A stretch of DNA of 54,450 nt from Saprospiraceae bacterium. GTDB taxonomy: Bacteria > Bacteroidota > Bacteroidia > Chitinophagales > Saprospiraceae. A model generated the notes under the pieces. The model made no database searches. It saw only the letters and a list, made by a program, of their open reading frames with translations, and was not told the DNA's origin. Positions 26,740 to 34,989 of this stretch are shown here, piece after piece. A program made the translations under genes and the position numbers. The DNA lies in the NCBI GenBank assembly GCA_022841505.1, contig JALHRK010000002.1, positions 1-54,450 of the forward strand. The letters are read 5' to 3'. Every line of letters begins with the position of its first letter. Position 1 is the first letter of the stretch.

Positions 26740-26909
26740 TTTCTATTTAAAGTGTCTGTCAACATTACCTTGTGCTTCGAACAGGGTATACACCTTTCCT
26801 CCATCGAACCCAGGCAGCAGGGCGGCATTCCGCGCCGTCTTGTTACCCTTTCGTGCTTTGCAATGCAAAGATAAAGGCTTCATTTAAAATAAAAAGAGTT
26901 TTTTATCTT
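26740..26909 (-). promoter_or_regulatory. Promoter, operator-like repeats and GC-rich leader of the Rrf2 gene
   Basis: The minus-strand -7 box TATCTTTG (26866-26873) matches the Bacteroidetes consensus. It overlaps an exact inverted repeat CTTTGCA-A-TGCAAAG (26856-26870) and half of an AAGATA-N30-TATCTT repeat (26868-26909). Transcription from here would give a leader of about 130 nt, clearly richer in G+C than its surroundings, with a small hairpin (GGCG/CGCC near 26830). I compared it by eye with SRP, RNase P, tRNA and common riboswitch patterns and found no match. 26910-27037 holds nothing I can name. Confidence 0.4.
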
Positions 26910-27037
26910 TTTCTAAGCCGCTGGCGTTTTTTTTTCTTTATCCTAGCATAAATAACTGATTTTCAATTAAATTCATAGGCAAAAAAATGATCGCCATCCA
27001 ACGTGTTACTAAGCCGAGCCTCCCTATTCTAAAAAAC

Positions 27038-27073
27038 AACCGGCCCTGAATGCATACACATCCAGGGCCGGTT
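27038..27073 (-). terminator. Rho-independent terminator after the oxoamine synthase gene
   Basis: An 11-bp perfect stem (AACCGGCCCTG / CAGGGCCGGTT) with a 14-nt loop lies 27 bp after the stop codon at 27101. On the minus strand it is followed by GTTTTTTAG, the expected U-run. Confidence 0.85.
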
Positions 27074-27100
27074 CCGATTTCTTTATTACTACATGATTTT

Positions 27101-28348
27101 CTACACCGCTGCCTCAGCCGCCTTCTGATAATACCCCGCAGCCAATTTTCCGGAGATCGCCCCGAAAGCTTCAATGGTTTTATCAATGTCGTCTTTTGTA
27201 TGTACTGCGGTCGGAATCAGGCGCAAAATGATGGTGCCTTTGGGCACAACGGGGTAAATGACAACTGAACAGAAAATACTGAAATTTTCGCGCAGGTCTT
27301 TGACCAATTCAGTCGCCTCTTCTACCGTGCCGTTCATCTGCACCGGCGTCACACAACTGTTGGTGATGCCAAGGTTAAACCCTTTGGCGCGCAGGCCGCT
27401 CTGAAGCAGGTTTACATTTTCCCAGAGTTTGACCTTTAGCTCCGGTTGGGTCCGCAACAATTCCAGACGCTTCAGGTTTCCGATTACTATGGGCAGTGGT
27501 ATGGACTTGGCAAAGATTTGTGAGCGCGTGCTGTAGCGCAGGTAGGTCAGGATATCCTTATCGCCGGAAACAAAGGCGCCGATGCTGGCCATAGACTTGG
27601 CAAAGGTGCTGAAGTAAAGGTCAATTTTATCCTGAACGCCTTGCTCTTCGCCGGTTCCCGCGCCGGTAACGCCCTGGGTACCAAAGCCGTGCGCATCGTC
27701 CACCAGCAAGCGAAAGTTGTATTGTTCTTTCAACTCGGCAATTTCTTTCAAAATGCCCTGCTCGCCACGCATGCCAAATACGCCTTCGGTGACAACGAGG
27801 ATGCCGCCGCCGCTTTTTTCAGCAAAAACAGCTGCTTTGGCAATTTGCTTTTTGAAACTTTCAATGTCGTTGTGTTCAAAAGCAAAGCGCTCGCCAATGT
27901 GCATCCGGATGCCATCGTAAATACAGGCGTGGTTGTCTTTGTCATACACCACAACATCGTGACGGGTGAGCAAAGCGTCAATGACAGACATGATGCCCTG
28001 GTAACCATAGTTCAGGAGCATGGTGTCTTCTTTTTTGACAAATTCAGACAACTCGCGCTCCAATTGTTCGTGGTAGTTGGTTTCTCCCGACATCATCCGC
28101 GCGCCCATTGGGTAAGCGAGTCCCCATTCTGCGGTCGCTTCCGCATCCGCTTTGCGCACTTCAGGGTGGTTGGCCAATCCGAGATAGTTGTTCAGGCTCC
28201 AGACGATCATCTCTTTGCCCCGGAATTTCATTTTATTTCCCAGGGCTCCTTCCAATTTCGGGAAAGCATAGTAACCATGTGCCATCTCCGAATATTTCCC
28301 CAAAGGGCCTTTGTTGTTGCGATATTTTTCAAATAAATCCATATTCAA
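27101..28348 (-). CDS. Alpha-oxoamine synthase (serine palmitoyltransferase / KBL-like PLP enzyme)
   Basis: 415 residues. Fold-type I PLP enzyme with SLNNYLGLANHPEV, GARMMSGET, LVDDAHGFGTQG (Asp217, His220) and the cofactor Lys251 in STFAKSMASIGAFVSG. The family condenses an acyl thioester with an amino acid with loss of CO2: serine gives 3-ketosphinganine, glycine gives 2-amino-3-ketobutyrate, and cysteate gives the sulfonolipid (capnoid) base. In Bacteroidota a sphingolipid or sulfonolipid role is the most likely. The choice between them cannot be made by eye. It follows the rhodanese gene by 31 bp in an operon that starts with mvaD. Confidence 0.82.
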   Translation of the reverse strand: MNMDLFEKYRNNKGPLGKYSEMAHGYYAFPKLEGALGNKMKFRGKEMIVWSLNNYLGLANHPEVRKADAEATAEWGLAYPMGARMMSGETNYHEQLERELSEFVKKEDTMLLNYGYQGIMSVIDALLTRHDVVVYDKDNHACIYDGIRMHIGERFAFEHNDIESFKKQIAKAAVFAEKSGGGILVVTEGVFGMRGEQGILKEIAELKEQYNFRLLVDDAHGFGTQGVTGAGTGEEQGVQDKIDLYFSTFAKSMASIGAFVSGDKDILTYLRYSTRSQIFAKSIPLPIVIGNLKRLELLRTQPELKVKLWENVNLLQSGLRAKGFNLGITNSCVTPVQMNGTVEEATELVKDLRENFSIFCSVVIYPVVPKGTIILRLIPTAVHTKDDIDKTIEAFGAISGKLAAGYYQKAAEAAV

Positions 28349-28379
28349 AAAAATTTGATTATCAATTCAATAAAGGAAT

Positions 28380-28922
28380 TTACCATACTTTTTCGTAGGC
28401 TGGGTTATCTACCCATTTACTCCACTTTTCGTTGTAGCCGTGAACTTTTTTGACGGGCTTTCCACCACTATCGTAAACCTCGAACCCACGGTTAACCCAT
28501 TCAAATAAACTGCCATACAAATTATACACCTCGCTATAACCCAGCTTCTGCAATTTGTTGCCAATTTTTTCACTCCGATACCCAATCGAACAGTAAACGA
28601 CAATTTTTGCATCTTTGGGAACATCCGCTATACGAACTTCGTCGAAATCGTCGTACCCGATGTAGCGGGCGCCTTTGAGATGGCTGACCTCAAATTCTTC
28701 CCGTTTTCGGGCGTCAAAAATAATGATCTCGTCCTGGATTTTTTTCAGGGCATCCACACCAATCAACGGGGTTGAGAAATTCAGCATGCCGGCAATGGTT
28801 TTATCAAATTCCGGGTTGACGCAGGTCGGTTTGTCCATGGGGACATTTTTCTGCGCGCATCCTTGCAGAACGGCGCCAAGGAGTGCCAGGTTGACCAAAA
28901 AAAGCATGCGGAATAATGGCAT
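28380..28922 (-). CDS. Rhodanese-domain lipoprotein
   Basis: 180 residues. Lipoprotein signal with the lipobox-like LLGAVLQGC (Cys about residue 22). The mature part is one rhodanese domain: IIIFDARKREEFEVSHLKGARYIGY, and the catalytic Cys in VVYCSIGYRSEKIGNKL (about residue 113), so probably active in sulfur transfer or as a thiol-redox protein outside the cytoplasm. The remaining tail (GKPVKKVHGYNEKWSKWVDNP) extends the domain. It starts 4 bp after the mvaD stop and precedes the oxoamine synthase, which places it in a lipid-related operon for unclear reasons. Confidence 0.85.
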   Translation of the reverse strand: MPLFRMLFLVNLALLGAVLQGCAQKNVPMDKPTCVNPEFDKTIAGMLNFSTPLIGVDALKKIQDEIIIFDARKREEFEVSHLKGARYIGYDDFDEVRIADVPKDAKIVVYCSIGYRSEKIGNKLQKLGYSEVYNLYGSLFEWVNRGFEVYDSGGKPVKKVHGYNEKWSKWVDNPAYEKVW

Positions 28923-28926
28923 GTTA

Positions 28927-30051
28927 TTATTTCTTTTTGAACAAAGAGAACCAGGAATTCCCGGCCTTGATTTCTTTCGGCCCGGCCCCTGCCCGATCCT
29001 CTATGTATTGTTTATTGATGCAGTATTGCACCAACTCCTTATTGATAAACGCTTTCACATCGGAAGCGATGGCGTGGGGGTACAAGAGGTGCAAATTCGG
29101 GCCTGCATCTAAACTGAAATAAAGGGGTTGACCGCTTGTTTCCCGATAAGCCCTCACTTTTTCAATTAACAACAGGGAGTTCGCTTTCATTAAGACGTAA
29201 GAAGGCTGAGAAGTCATCATCAGCGCGTGCAGGGTCAATGCTTCATTTTCGGCAATTTGCCCAAATAGATCCACATCGCCATCCTTCAAAGCATCCACCA
29301 ACAAGTGCAATCGTTGCTTAGCCTGCTGGTAGCGATTGGCTGCGTAAGGATTGTTTTCCATAAGTTCGTGCCCAATGCGGCTGGACACACTTTTTTCGTC
29401 CTTGCTTACAATCAGGATATCATCGTGGTACGTCCGGAAAACTTCGTGCATCGCTTGTTCATAAGGAACAGCATATAAGTCAGAGGAGTGTTCGATCAAG
29501 GTGCTTTCGCCCCAGGCCGCCATACAGGGATAAACAGAACGGCAGGCGCTGCCCGACCCTAACCGGGCTAAGTAGGAAGCTTTTTGTAAAAAGTCTGTTT
29601 CATTTTTTAACGTGGAAAAAAACCGGCGTTCCAAAGAACAAAGACATAGGGCAAGCGCGCTCATTCCGGACGCAGAAGAAGCAATGCCGGCGGAATGAGG
29701 AAATGAATTGGAGGTATCAATCTTAAAAGACAATTGGCGCAAAAAAGGAAAAATATCCACGATGCTTTCCAGGAAGCCTTTCACTTTTTGTGCGAAGGCC
29801 GCGTTGGGTTCGCCATCCAAAAAAAGTTCGAGCACAATTTCGGGCTTCGAATCCGATCTGGGTTCGTAGGCTAACTTGGTTTGCGTATGCGCGTGTTCTA
29901 AAGTCAGGCTGATGGACGGATTTCGGGGAAGTTGAATGCCGTGTTTTCCCCAATATTTGATGATAGCGAGGTTAGAAGGGCTTTTCCAGGAAACGCTGCC
30001 TGGTTCTATTTTGTCGGTTTCAACAACCAAATGAGGGTTTTTGTAATCCAT
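28927..30051 (-). CDS. mvaD: Diphosphomevalonate decarboxylase family protein
   Basis: 374 residues, GHMP-kinase fold. The N-terminus has SWKSPSNLAIIKYWGKHG, then NPSISLTL, and the phosphate-binding region SFPHSAGIASSASGMSALALCL. SGSACRSVYPCMAAWG matches the family's SGSACRS-type motif. The enzyme makes isopentenyl diphosphate from mevalonate 5-diphosphate; related enzymes in this family use 3,5-bisphosphate, so the exact substrate is inferred. The first gene of a three-gene operon with the rhodanese and oxoamine synthase genes. Confidence 0.9.
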   Translation of the reverse strand: MDYKNPHLVVETDKIEPGSVSWKSPSNLAIIKYWGKHGIQLPRNPSISLTLEHAHTQTKLAYEPRSDSKPEIVLELFLDGEPNAAFAQKVKGFLESIVDIFPFLRQLSFKIDTSNSFPHSAGIASSASGMSALALCLCSLERRFFSTLKNETDFLQKASYLARLGSGSACRSVYPCMAAWGESTLIEHSSDLYAVPYEQAMHEVFRTYHDDILIVSKDEKSVSSRIGHELMENNPYAANRYQQAKQRLHLLVDALKDGDVDLFGQIAENEALTLHALMMTSQPSYVLMKANSLLLIEKVRAYRETSGQPLYFSLDAGPNLHLLYPHAIASDVKAFINKELVQYCINKQYIEDRAGAGPKEIKAGNSWFSLFKKK

Positions 30052-30094
30052 CTAATTGATAATCTTTTACTTAAATATATACAATACACCCTTT

Positions 30095-30158
30095 AACAGA
30101 GCAATAGCCTCCAAAAACCGGGCGGCTATTGCGCTGTTCAAAAGGTGGTGCAAATTTA
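30095..30158 (-). promoter_or_regulatory. -7 box and leader hairpin upstream of mvaD
   Basis: Minus-strand TAAATTTG (30151-30158) matches TAnnTTTG and would start transcription near 30144. Immediately downstream, still before the mvaD ATG at 30051, is a 15-bp stem with one mismatch (arms 30095-30109 and 30124-30138, AACAG.GCAATAGCC type). There is no U-run after it, so it is more likely a leader structure than a terminator for the upstream peptidase gene. Confidence 0.45.
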
Positions 30159-30169
30159 AGCAAGATCAA

Positions 30170-32515
30170 TCAATTACTCCCTTCTTTTTGCTTGAGCCGT
30201 TTATCGCGTTGCATTGGATTTTCTTCGGATGTACCCCCGCTTCCTCTTTGGCGGAACAAGTCAAACCGGTTGATTTGTTTTTTCTGCGGGAAATAATTGT
30301 TCTCCGTATCCACGTCTGAAGTTTCGAGATAAGGATCCACGATGATTCGGTTAATTTCTTTTTCTGCAACAAAGACCTTCGAAATTTTTTCAGAATTCAT
30401 CCGCCAGATTTCCGCGGGTATGCGATGCTCCCGGGTGGATCCATCCACAAATTCAAACAGGAGAATCAACGGTGTGACCAAACCGCCTTTATTGCTGAGG
30501 GCGATTTCATAATAATATTTTCCTGAATTCAACAATGCCTTCTCCTCCGCACTCAGGCTATTGAAATAACGCGTGTATTCGTCTTTGTCCAATATGGAAA
30601 CCGCTAAGGGGTCGAAGTCTGTATAAAAATCCCTCAAGCTCGGGTCAATCTCTTCCTGAGTCTTTTCGATGGATTCATTTCGGATTGCGCTGATGTTTTT
30701 AGGTGCGCTGGCTTTTTCCTGGCGGGCGATTGCATTTTCTTCTTCCGGATTTTTGGAATTAATCCGGTATGCTTTCACATCTTCAATGGCAATGTCAACG
30801 TATTCGGTGGTGTAAAACCATCCGCGCCAAAACCAATCCAAATCAACCCCGGATGCTTCTTCCATCGTCCGGAAAAAATCTGCCGGAGAAGGATGCTTGA
30901 ATTTCCAGCGATTGGAATAAGTTTTAAATGCAAAATCAAACAGCTCTCTCCCCATGACCGTTTCCCTTAAAATATTCAGGGCTGTTGCAGGTTTGGCATA
31001 GGCATTATTGCCCAACTGCGCAACTTGCTCCGAATTGGTCATAATCGGGTTCACAACCGATTTATCTGCAATCATGTAATCAACAATTTTGTTTGCGGGC
31101 CCTCGTGAAGAAGGATAGTCGCGTTCCCATTGTTGCTCTGTAAGGTATTGCAAAAAGGTATTCAGTCCTTCATCCATCCAGGTCCACTGCCGTTCATCTG
31201 AGTTAACGATCATGGGAAAATAGTTGTGCCCAACTTCATGAATAATGACGCTGAGCATGGCATATTTGGTTCGTTCGGAATAGGTCCCGTCTGACTCCGG
31301 GCGCCCGCCGTTGAAACAGATCATGGGGTATTCCATGCCAATGCGATCGGTGTGTACCGACCAAGCCACCGGATAAGGATAATCGAAGGTGTAGTGAGAA
31401 TACCATTTCAGGGTGTGGGCAGTGACTTTGGTAGAGTACTGTCCCCAAAGCGGGTTGCCTTCTTTCGGGTACATGGACATGGCCATCACCACGCTACCAT
31501 TACTCATCTCTACTCCCATTGCATCCCAGATAAATTTCCTGGAACTGGCAAAAGCAAAATCCCTGACATTGTCCGCTTTAAACTTCCAGGTCTTTTTTGC
31601 TTTTGATTTTGATTTTTCACGTTCAACCGCCTCTGCCTGCGTAGCAATGACGACCGGGGTTTTGCGCTCTAATTTTGCCTGTTCAAAGCGTTTGAACTGG
31701 TTGACATCGAGCACTTCTTTTGCATTTTGCAAAACCCCGCTGGCTGAGACTAAGTGATCGGAAGGAACGGTCACGCTAACTTCATAGTTTCCAAACGGCA
31801 GCGTAAATTCTCCACGACCAAGGAACTGTTTGTTTTGCCATCCCTCATCATCGCTGTACACACACATGCGCGGAAAAAACTGGGCAATGGTATAGAGGTG
31901 GTTCCCATCACCGGCAAAAAATTCGTACCCGGACCGGCCCCCAACTTCCATTCGGTTGTTGATGTTTTGCCACCATTTTATTTGAAACGTAAATTTTTCT
32001 TTTGGTTTTAAAGGCTTGGGTAGATCTACCCGCATCATTGTTTTTACGATGGTATAGGGGAGCGGCTTACCCGTAGCGTCTTTGACGAACTCAATTTTAT
32101 TGCCTCCGTCAAATGTTGGCGTCAGCCCTTTCAGGTCTTGCAAGCTCATCCGCTCTTTGATGGTTGTACCCGTACTCGTTTTGTAGGTATCCGACTCTTT
32201 ATCAAAAATATTTTGGTCCAACTGAAGCCATAAATATTCCAAGTGGTCCGGTGAATTGTTGAGATATGTGATGGTTTCTGTACCGTATAAGCGTTGCTGT
32301 TCATCGTCCAATTCGATGTTCATCACATAGTCGGCTTGTTGTTGCCAATACTCGTGACCCGGACTTCCGGATGCGGTGCGGTAAGTATTGGGTGTCGGCA
32401 ACAGGTCGTACATCTGGGCAAACTTGTCTTGTTTTTCCTGGGCGTTTACACCTAAAGCAAAAAAGACAAAACTTGCAGAAGACCACAAAAGAAGGAGGTA
32501 ATTGCGTTTTTTCAT
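30170..32515 (-). CDS. M1-family metallopeptidase (aminopeptidase N-like), exported
   Basis: 781 residues with a signal peptide (ending FFALGVNAQ). The N-terminal half is the beta-sheet domain of M1 peptidases. The zinc site is HEVGHNYF at about residues 427-434 followed by WMDEGLNTFLQ, giving the HExxH-x18-E pattern. The domain continues with DWFWRGWFYTTEYVDIAIEDV, common in the large Bacteroidota members. Expected to trim peptides in the periplasm. About 120 bp separate it from mvaD. Upstream, between it and thrC, lies a parS palindrome. Confidence 0.9.
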   Translation of the reverse strand: MKKRNYLLLLWSSASFVFFALGVNAQEKQDKFAQMYDLLPTPNTYRTASGSPGHEYWQQQADYVMNIELDDEQQRLYGTETITYLNNSPDHLEYLWLQLDQNIFDKESDTYKTSTGTTIKERMSLQDLKGLTPTFDGGNKIEFVKDATGKPLPYTIVKTMMRVDLPKPLKPKEKFTFQIKWWQNINNRMEVGGRSGYEFFAGDGNHLYTIAQFFPRMCVYSDDEGWQNKQFLGRGEFTLPFGNYEVSVTVPSDHLVSASGVLQNAKEVLDVNQFKRFEQAKLERKTPVVIATQAEAVEREKSKSKAKKTWKFKADNVRDFAFASSRKFIWDAMGVEMSNGSVVMAMSMYPKEGNPLWGQYSTKVTAHTLKWYSHYTFDYPYPVAWSVHTDRIGMEYPMICFNGGRPESDGTYSERTKYAMLSVIIHEVGHNYFPMIVNSDERQWTWMDEGLNTFLQYLTEQQWERDYPSSRGPANKIVDYMIADKSVVNPIMTNSEQVAQLGNNAYAKPATALNILRETVMGRELFDFAFKTYSNRWKFKHPSPADFFRTMEEASGVDLDWFWRGWFYTTEYVDIAIEDVKAYRINSKNPEEENAIARQEKASAPKNISAIRNESIEKTQEEIDPSLRDFYTDFDPLAVSILDKDEYTRYFNSLSAEEKALLNSGKYYYEIALSNKGGLVTPLILLFEFVDGSTREHRIPAEIWRMNSEKISKVFVAEKEINRIIVDPYLETSDVDTENNYFPQKKQINRFDLFRQRGSGGTSEENPMQRDKRLKQKEGSN

Positions 32516-32657
32516 GACAGTCGCATTTTGAAAAAATGTAGAGCAGAAGCAAAGGAGGATTGCTTCCTGATAAATAAAGTTACCACAATAAGCGGTTCAG
32601 AGGATGAGTTGGGGGATGAAAATTCACCCGGAAAATTCCATCCCTTGCCAATTGATT

Positions 32658-32689
32658 GCTATAAATGTTCCACGTGGAACATTTATAGC
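32658..32689. other. parS: parS-type ParB-binding palindrome overlapping the thrC stop codon
   Basis: A perfect 32-bp palindrome centred between 32673 and 32674. Its core TGTTCCACGTGGAACA (32666-32681) is one of the standard forms of the bacterial chromosomal parS site. The outer arms (GCTATAAA / TTTATAGC) extend the symmetry. The thrC stop codon (32683-32685, minus strand) lies inside the right arm. A second copy of the core lies 358 bp away inside thrC. Confidence 0.85.
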
Positions 32690-34029
32690 GTTTCGATCAA
32701 CCAGGACTTAAAAGCTGAGTAGGTATTATTAAGCAAAGTTGCTTCCTTTTTTCGATGGGCAAGCACGGCTAAACGCTCCGGAACGGGTACTTCCTGCCCA
32801 AGAATTTCGTCCATATCTTCCTTGAATTTTGAAGGATGGGCCGTTTCAAGGATGATTCCAGTCGTGTTTTCAGAGCTATGTTTTTCAAAATATTCAAGCA
32901 AAGCTAAGTATCCAACTGCCGCATGCGGATCAGCGATGTAGTTATAGCTGCGGAAGATTTCAATAATCGCCTGTTTCGTTTTTTCGTCATTGAAGGCATA
33001 CCCGGATATTTTCCCGCGCATATTGTTCCACGTGGAACGTTCTTCGCTCGAGATAGCGCTTTCGGCAAAGATGTCTAACAGTCTTGAAAAGTTAGAAGGA
33101 TTTCCGACATCCATTGCATTGGAGAGGGTTCTCACTGAAGGTCTGGGGGAATAATTACCGGTTTCAATATACTTCGGCACGATGTCGTTTGCATTGGTTG
33201 CAGCCACAAAATGTTCCACGGTGAGCCCCATTTTATGCGCAAGTATACCGGCAGTCAAGTTACCAAAATTGCCGCTTGGCACACTGAAAACCACTTGAGG
33301 ATCGGTCTCGTTTTTCAATGCCTGCACCTGACGGTAAGCCTCGAAGTAATAAAAAGACTGCGGAATCAGCCGGGCAATGTTGATCGAATTCGCAGAACCC
33401 AATCGAAACCGGGTGTTGATCGTCTCATCCAAAAAAGCTTTTTTGACCAAATCCTGGCAGTCGTCGAACGTTCCGGCAATTTCAATCGCTGTAATATTAT
33501 CGCCTAAAGTCGTCAACTGCTTTTCCTGAAGCGGACTAACTTTTCCGGAAGGGTAAAGAATAACCACCCGAATGCCCGGCGTTTGATAAAAACCCGCCGC
33601 AACGGCTCCTCCAGTATCCCCGGAAGTTGCAACCAAAATGACCAATTCTTTGTCTTCCCCCTGGTTCAGATAACCCATGAGTTGCGCCATGAACCGCGCA
33701 CCAAAATCTTTAAAGGCTAAGGATGGACCGTGAAACAATTCAAGCATGAATTTCTGCTCATCCAAAGCGACTAACGGTGCGGGAAAAGTAATGGCGTTCT
33801 CAATGATTTCCTGCAAATCCGGCAATGGGATGGCGCCTTCAAAAAGGTTTTTTGAGATTTCAAATCCAATTTCCGGAAAGGAATATTGCCTCAAATTTTG
33901 AATAAACGCTTTAGAAAGCACCGGTACTTTTTCGGGCATGTACAATCCCTTGTCCTCCGGCAACCCTTTAAAAACAGCTTCTTTCAGAGAGACGAAATGA
34001 TTGCGGTTGTTTGTGCTGTATAGTCTCAT
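32683..34029 (-). CDS. thrC: Threonine synthase
   Basis: 448 residues from the ATG at 34029 (MRLYSTNNRNHFVSLKEAVF), which is the usual threonine synthase N-terminus; the in-frame ATG at 34107 would overlap thrB by 71 bp. PLP-dependent conversion of O-phosphohomoserine to threonine. Cofactor Lys107 is in HGPSLAFKDFGARF; VATSGDTGGAVAAGF and SVPSGNFGNLTAGILAHKMG are the other family motifs. Last gene of thrABC. Its coding sequence contains one parS core (33025-33038, reading as SerThrTrpAsn) and its stop codon sits in another. Confidence 0.95.
   Translation of the reverse strand: MRLYSTNNRNHFVSLKEAVFKGLPEDKGLYMPEKVPVLSKAFIQNLRQYSFPEIGFEISKNLFEGAIPLPDLQEIIENAITFPAPLVALDEQKFMLELFHGPSLAFKDFGARFMAQLMGYLNQGEDKELVILVATSGDTGGAVAAGFYQTPGIRVVILYPSGKVSPLQEKQLTTLGDNITAIEIAGTFDDCQDLVKKAFLDETINTRFRLGSANSINIARLIPQSFYYFEAYRQVQALKNETDPQVVFSVPSGNFGNLTAGILAHKMGLTVEHFVAATNANDIVPKYIETGNYSPRPSVRTLSNAMDVGNPSNFSRLLDIFAESAISSEERSTWNNMRGKISGYAFNDEKTKQAIIEIFRSYNYIADPHAAVGYLALLEYFEKHSSENTTGIILETAHPSKFKEDMDEILGQEVPVPERLAVLAHRKKEATLLNNTYSAFKSWLIETL
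33025..33038. other. parS: Second parS-type site, inside thrC
   Basis: GTTCCACGTGGAAC, a perfect 14-bp palindrome identical to the core of the site at 32666-32681. The flanking bases (T on one side, G on the other) reduce the 16-mer symmetry by one base. It lies in the coding region, as parS sites often do. Confidence 0.8.
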
Positions 34030-34036
34030 GGCGCTT

Positions 34037-34984
34037 TTAAAGTTTAATTGCTCCTTCCTGATTGATCGGGCCAATGAACAATTGGTTTTCAATTTTTGCA
34101 CGGTCAAAAATAGCTTTCATTTCACGGCCTGCATTTTCTGCAATCAGGCTATTGGCACACAAGGCAAAAATTGAAGGGCCTGCCCCCGAAATACTGCATC
34201 CCAAAGCGCCTTCTTTTAACGCAGCTTCCTGGACTTCATAAAAATGGGGAATCAACTTTGCCCGCTGGGGTTCAATGATGCTGTCCTTCAAAGACCGGCC
34301 AATCAAATCCAAATCGCCGTTGAACAACCCCACAATCAACCCGCCCAGGTTTCCACTTTGTTCAATATGTTGTTTCAAGGTGACCGACTCGGACAAAATA
34401 TCGCGGGCATCTTTGGTCAGGACTTCCACTGCCGGGTAAATCACCGTAGCATACAAACCTTTGGGCACATGGAGGCGATGGGCGTCCAATTCATTGTTGT
34501 TTCTGATCAAAATCATACCTCCCAGTAATGAGGGCGCCACATTATCTGCATGATACGCGCCATCTGCGATTTGCTCGCCCAAAACGGCAAACGGGAGCAA
34601 CTCCCTTTTGGTGAGAGGGCGGTTTAATAATTCATTCACCGCCATAACCCCGGCCACAGCACTGGCGGCGCTGGAGCCAAGCCCGCTGCCAAAAGGCATT
34701 TTTTTATGAATTTCAAATTCAATCCCACGATTCGTTTCGCCCAGATGCTCCAAAAGTTTATACGCGGCAAAGCCGGCTGTATTTTTTAGAATGTCGTACG
34801 GAAGTTTTCCCGATGCGCCGGTGATTTTTGTGATTCGCAAACCAGGTGCATCACTAAACCGGGCTATGATTTCGTCGCCGGGCCGCTCCAAAGCAAAGCC
34901 CAGGATGTCAAACCCACAAGCAACATTTGCCACAGAAGCCGGGGCGAATACTTTGATTCCAGGATTCATATCGCTCTTTTTCAA
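34037..34984 (-). CDS. thrB: Homoserine kinase
   Basis: 315 residues, GHMP kinase family. VFAPASVANVACGFDILGFAL at the start, the ATP-binding motif KKMPFGSGLGSSAASAVAGV at about residues 89-108, and the C-terminal GALGCSISGAGPSIFAL motif. It phosphorylates homoserine. ATG at 34984 or the next one 15 bp on (MNPGIKVFAP) are both possible. It lies 5 bp after thrA and 7 bp before thrC, so the three are one operon. Confidence 0.95.
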   Translation of the reverse strand: MKKSDMNPGIKVFAPASVANVACGFDILGFALERPGDEIIARFSDAPGLRITKITGASGKLPYDILKNTAGFAAYKLLEHLGETNRGIEFEIHKKMPFGSGLGSSAASAVAGVMAVNELLNRPLTKRELLPFAVLGEQIADGAYHADNVAPSLLGGMILIRNNNELDAHRLHVPKGLYATVIYPAVEVLTKDARDILSESVTLKQHIEQSGNLGGLIVGLFNGDLDLIGRSLKDSIIEPQRAKLIPHFYEVQEAALKEGALGCSISGAGPSIFALCANSLIAENAGREMKAIFDRAKIENQLFIGPINQEGAIKL

Positions 34985-34989
34985 AAAAA

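Noticed and set aside
26740-26865. SRP RNA, RNase P, tRNA or TPP/cobalamin riboswitch
   Set aside because: None of the diagnostic core sequences or stems of these families is present; left as unassigned.
33203-33218. Third parS-like sequence (GTTCCACGGTGAGC)
   Set aside because: Only one half-site matches; the other arm is not symmetric.
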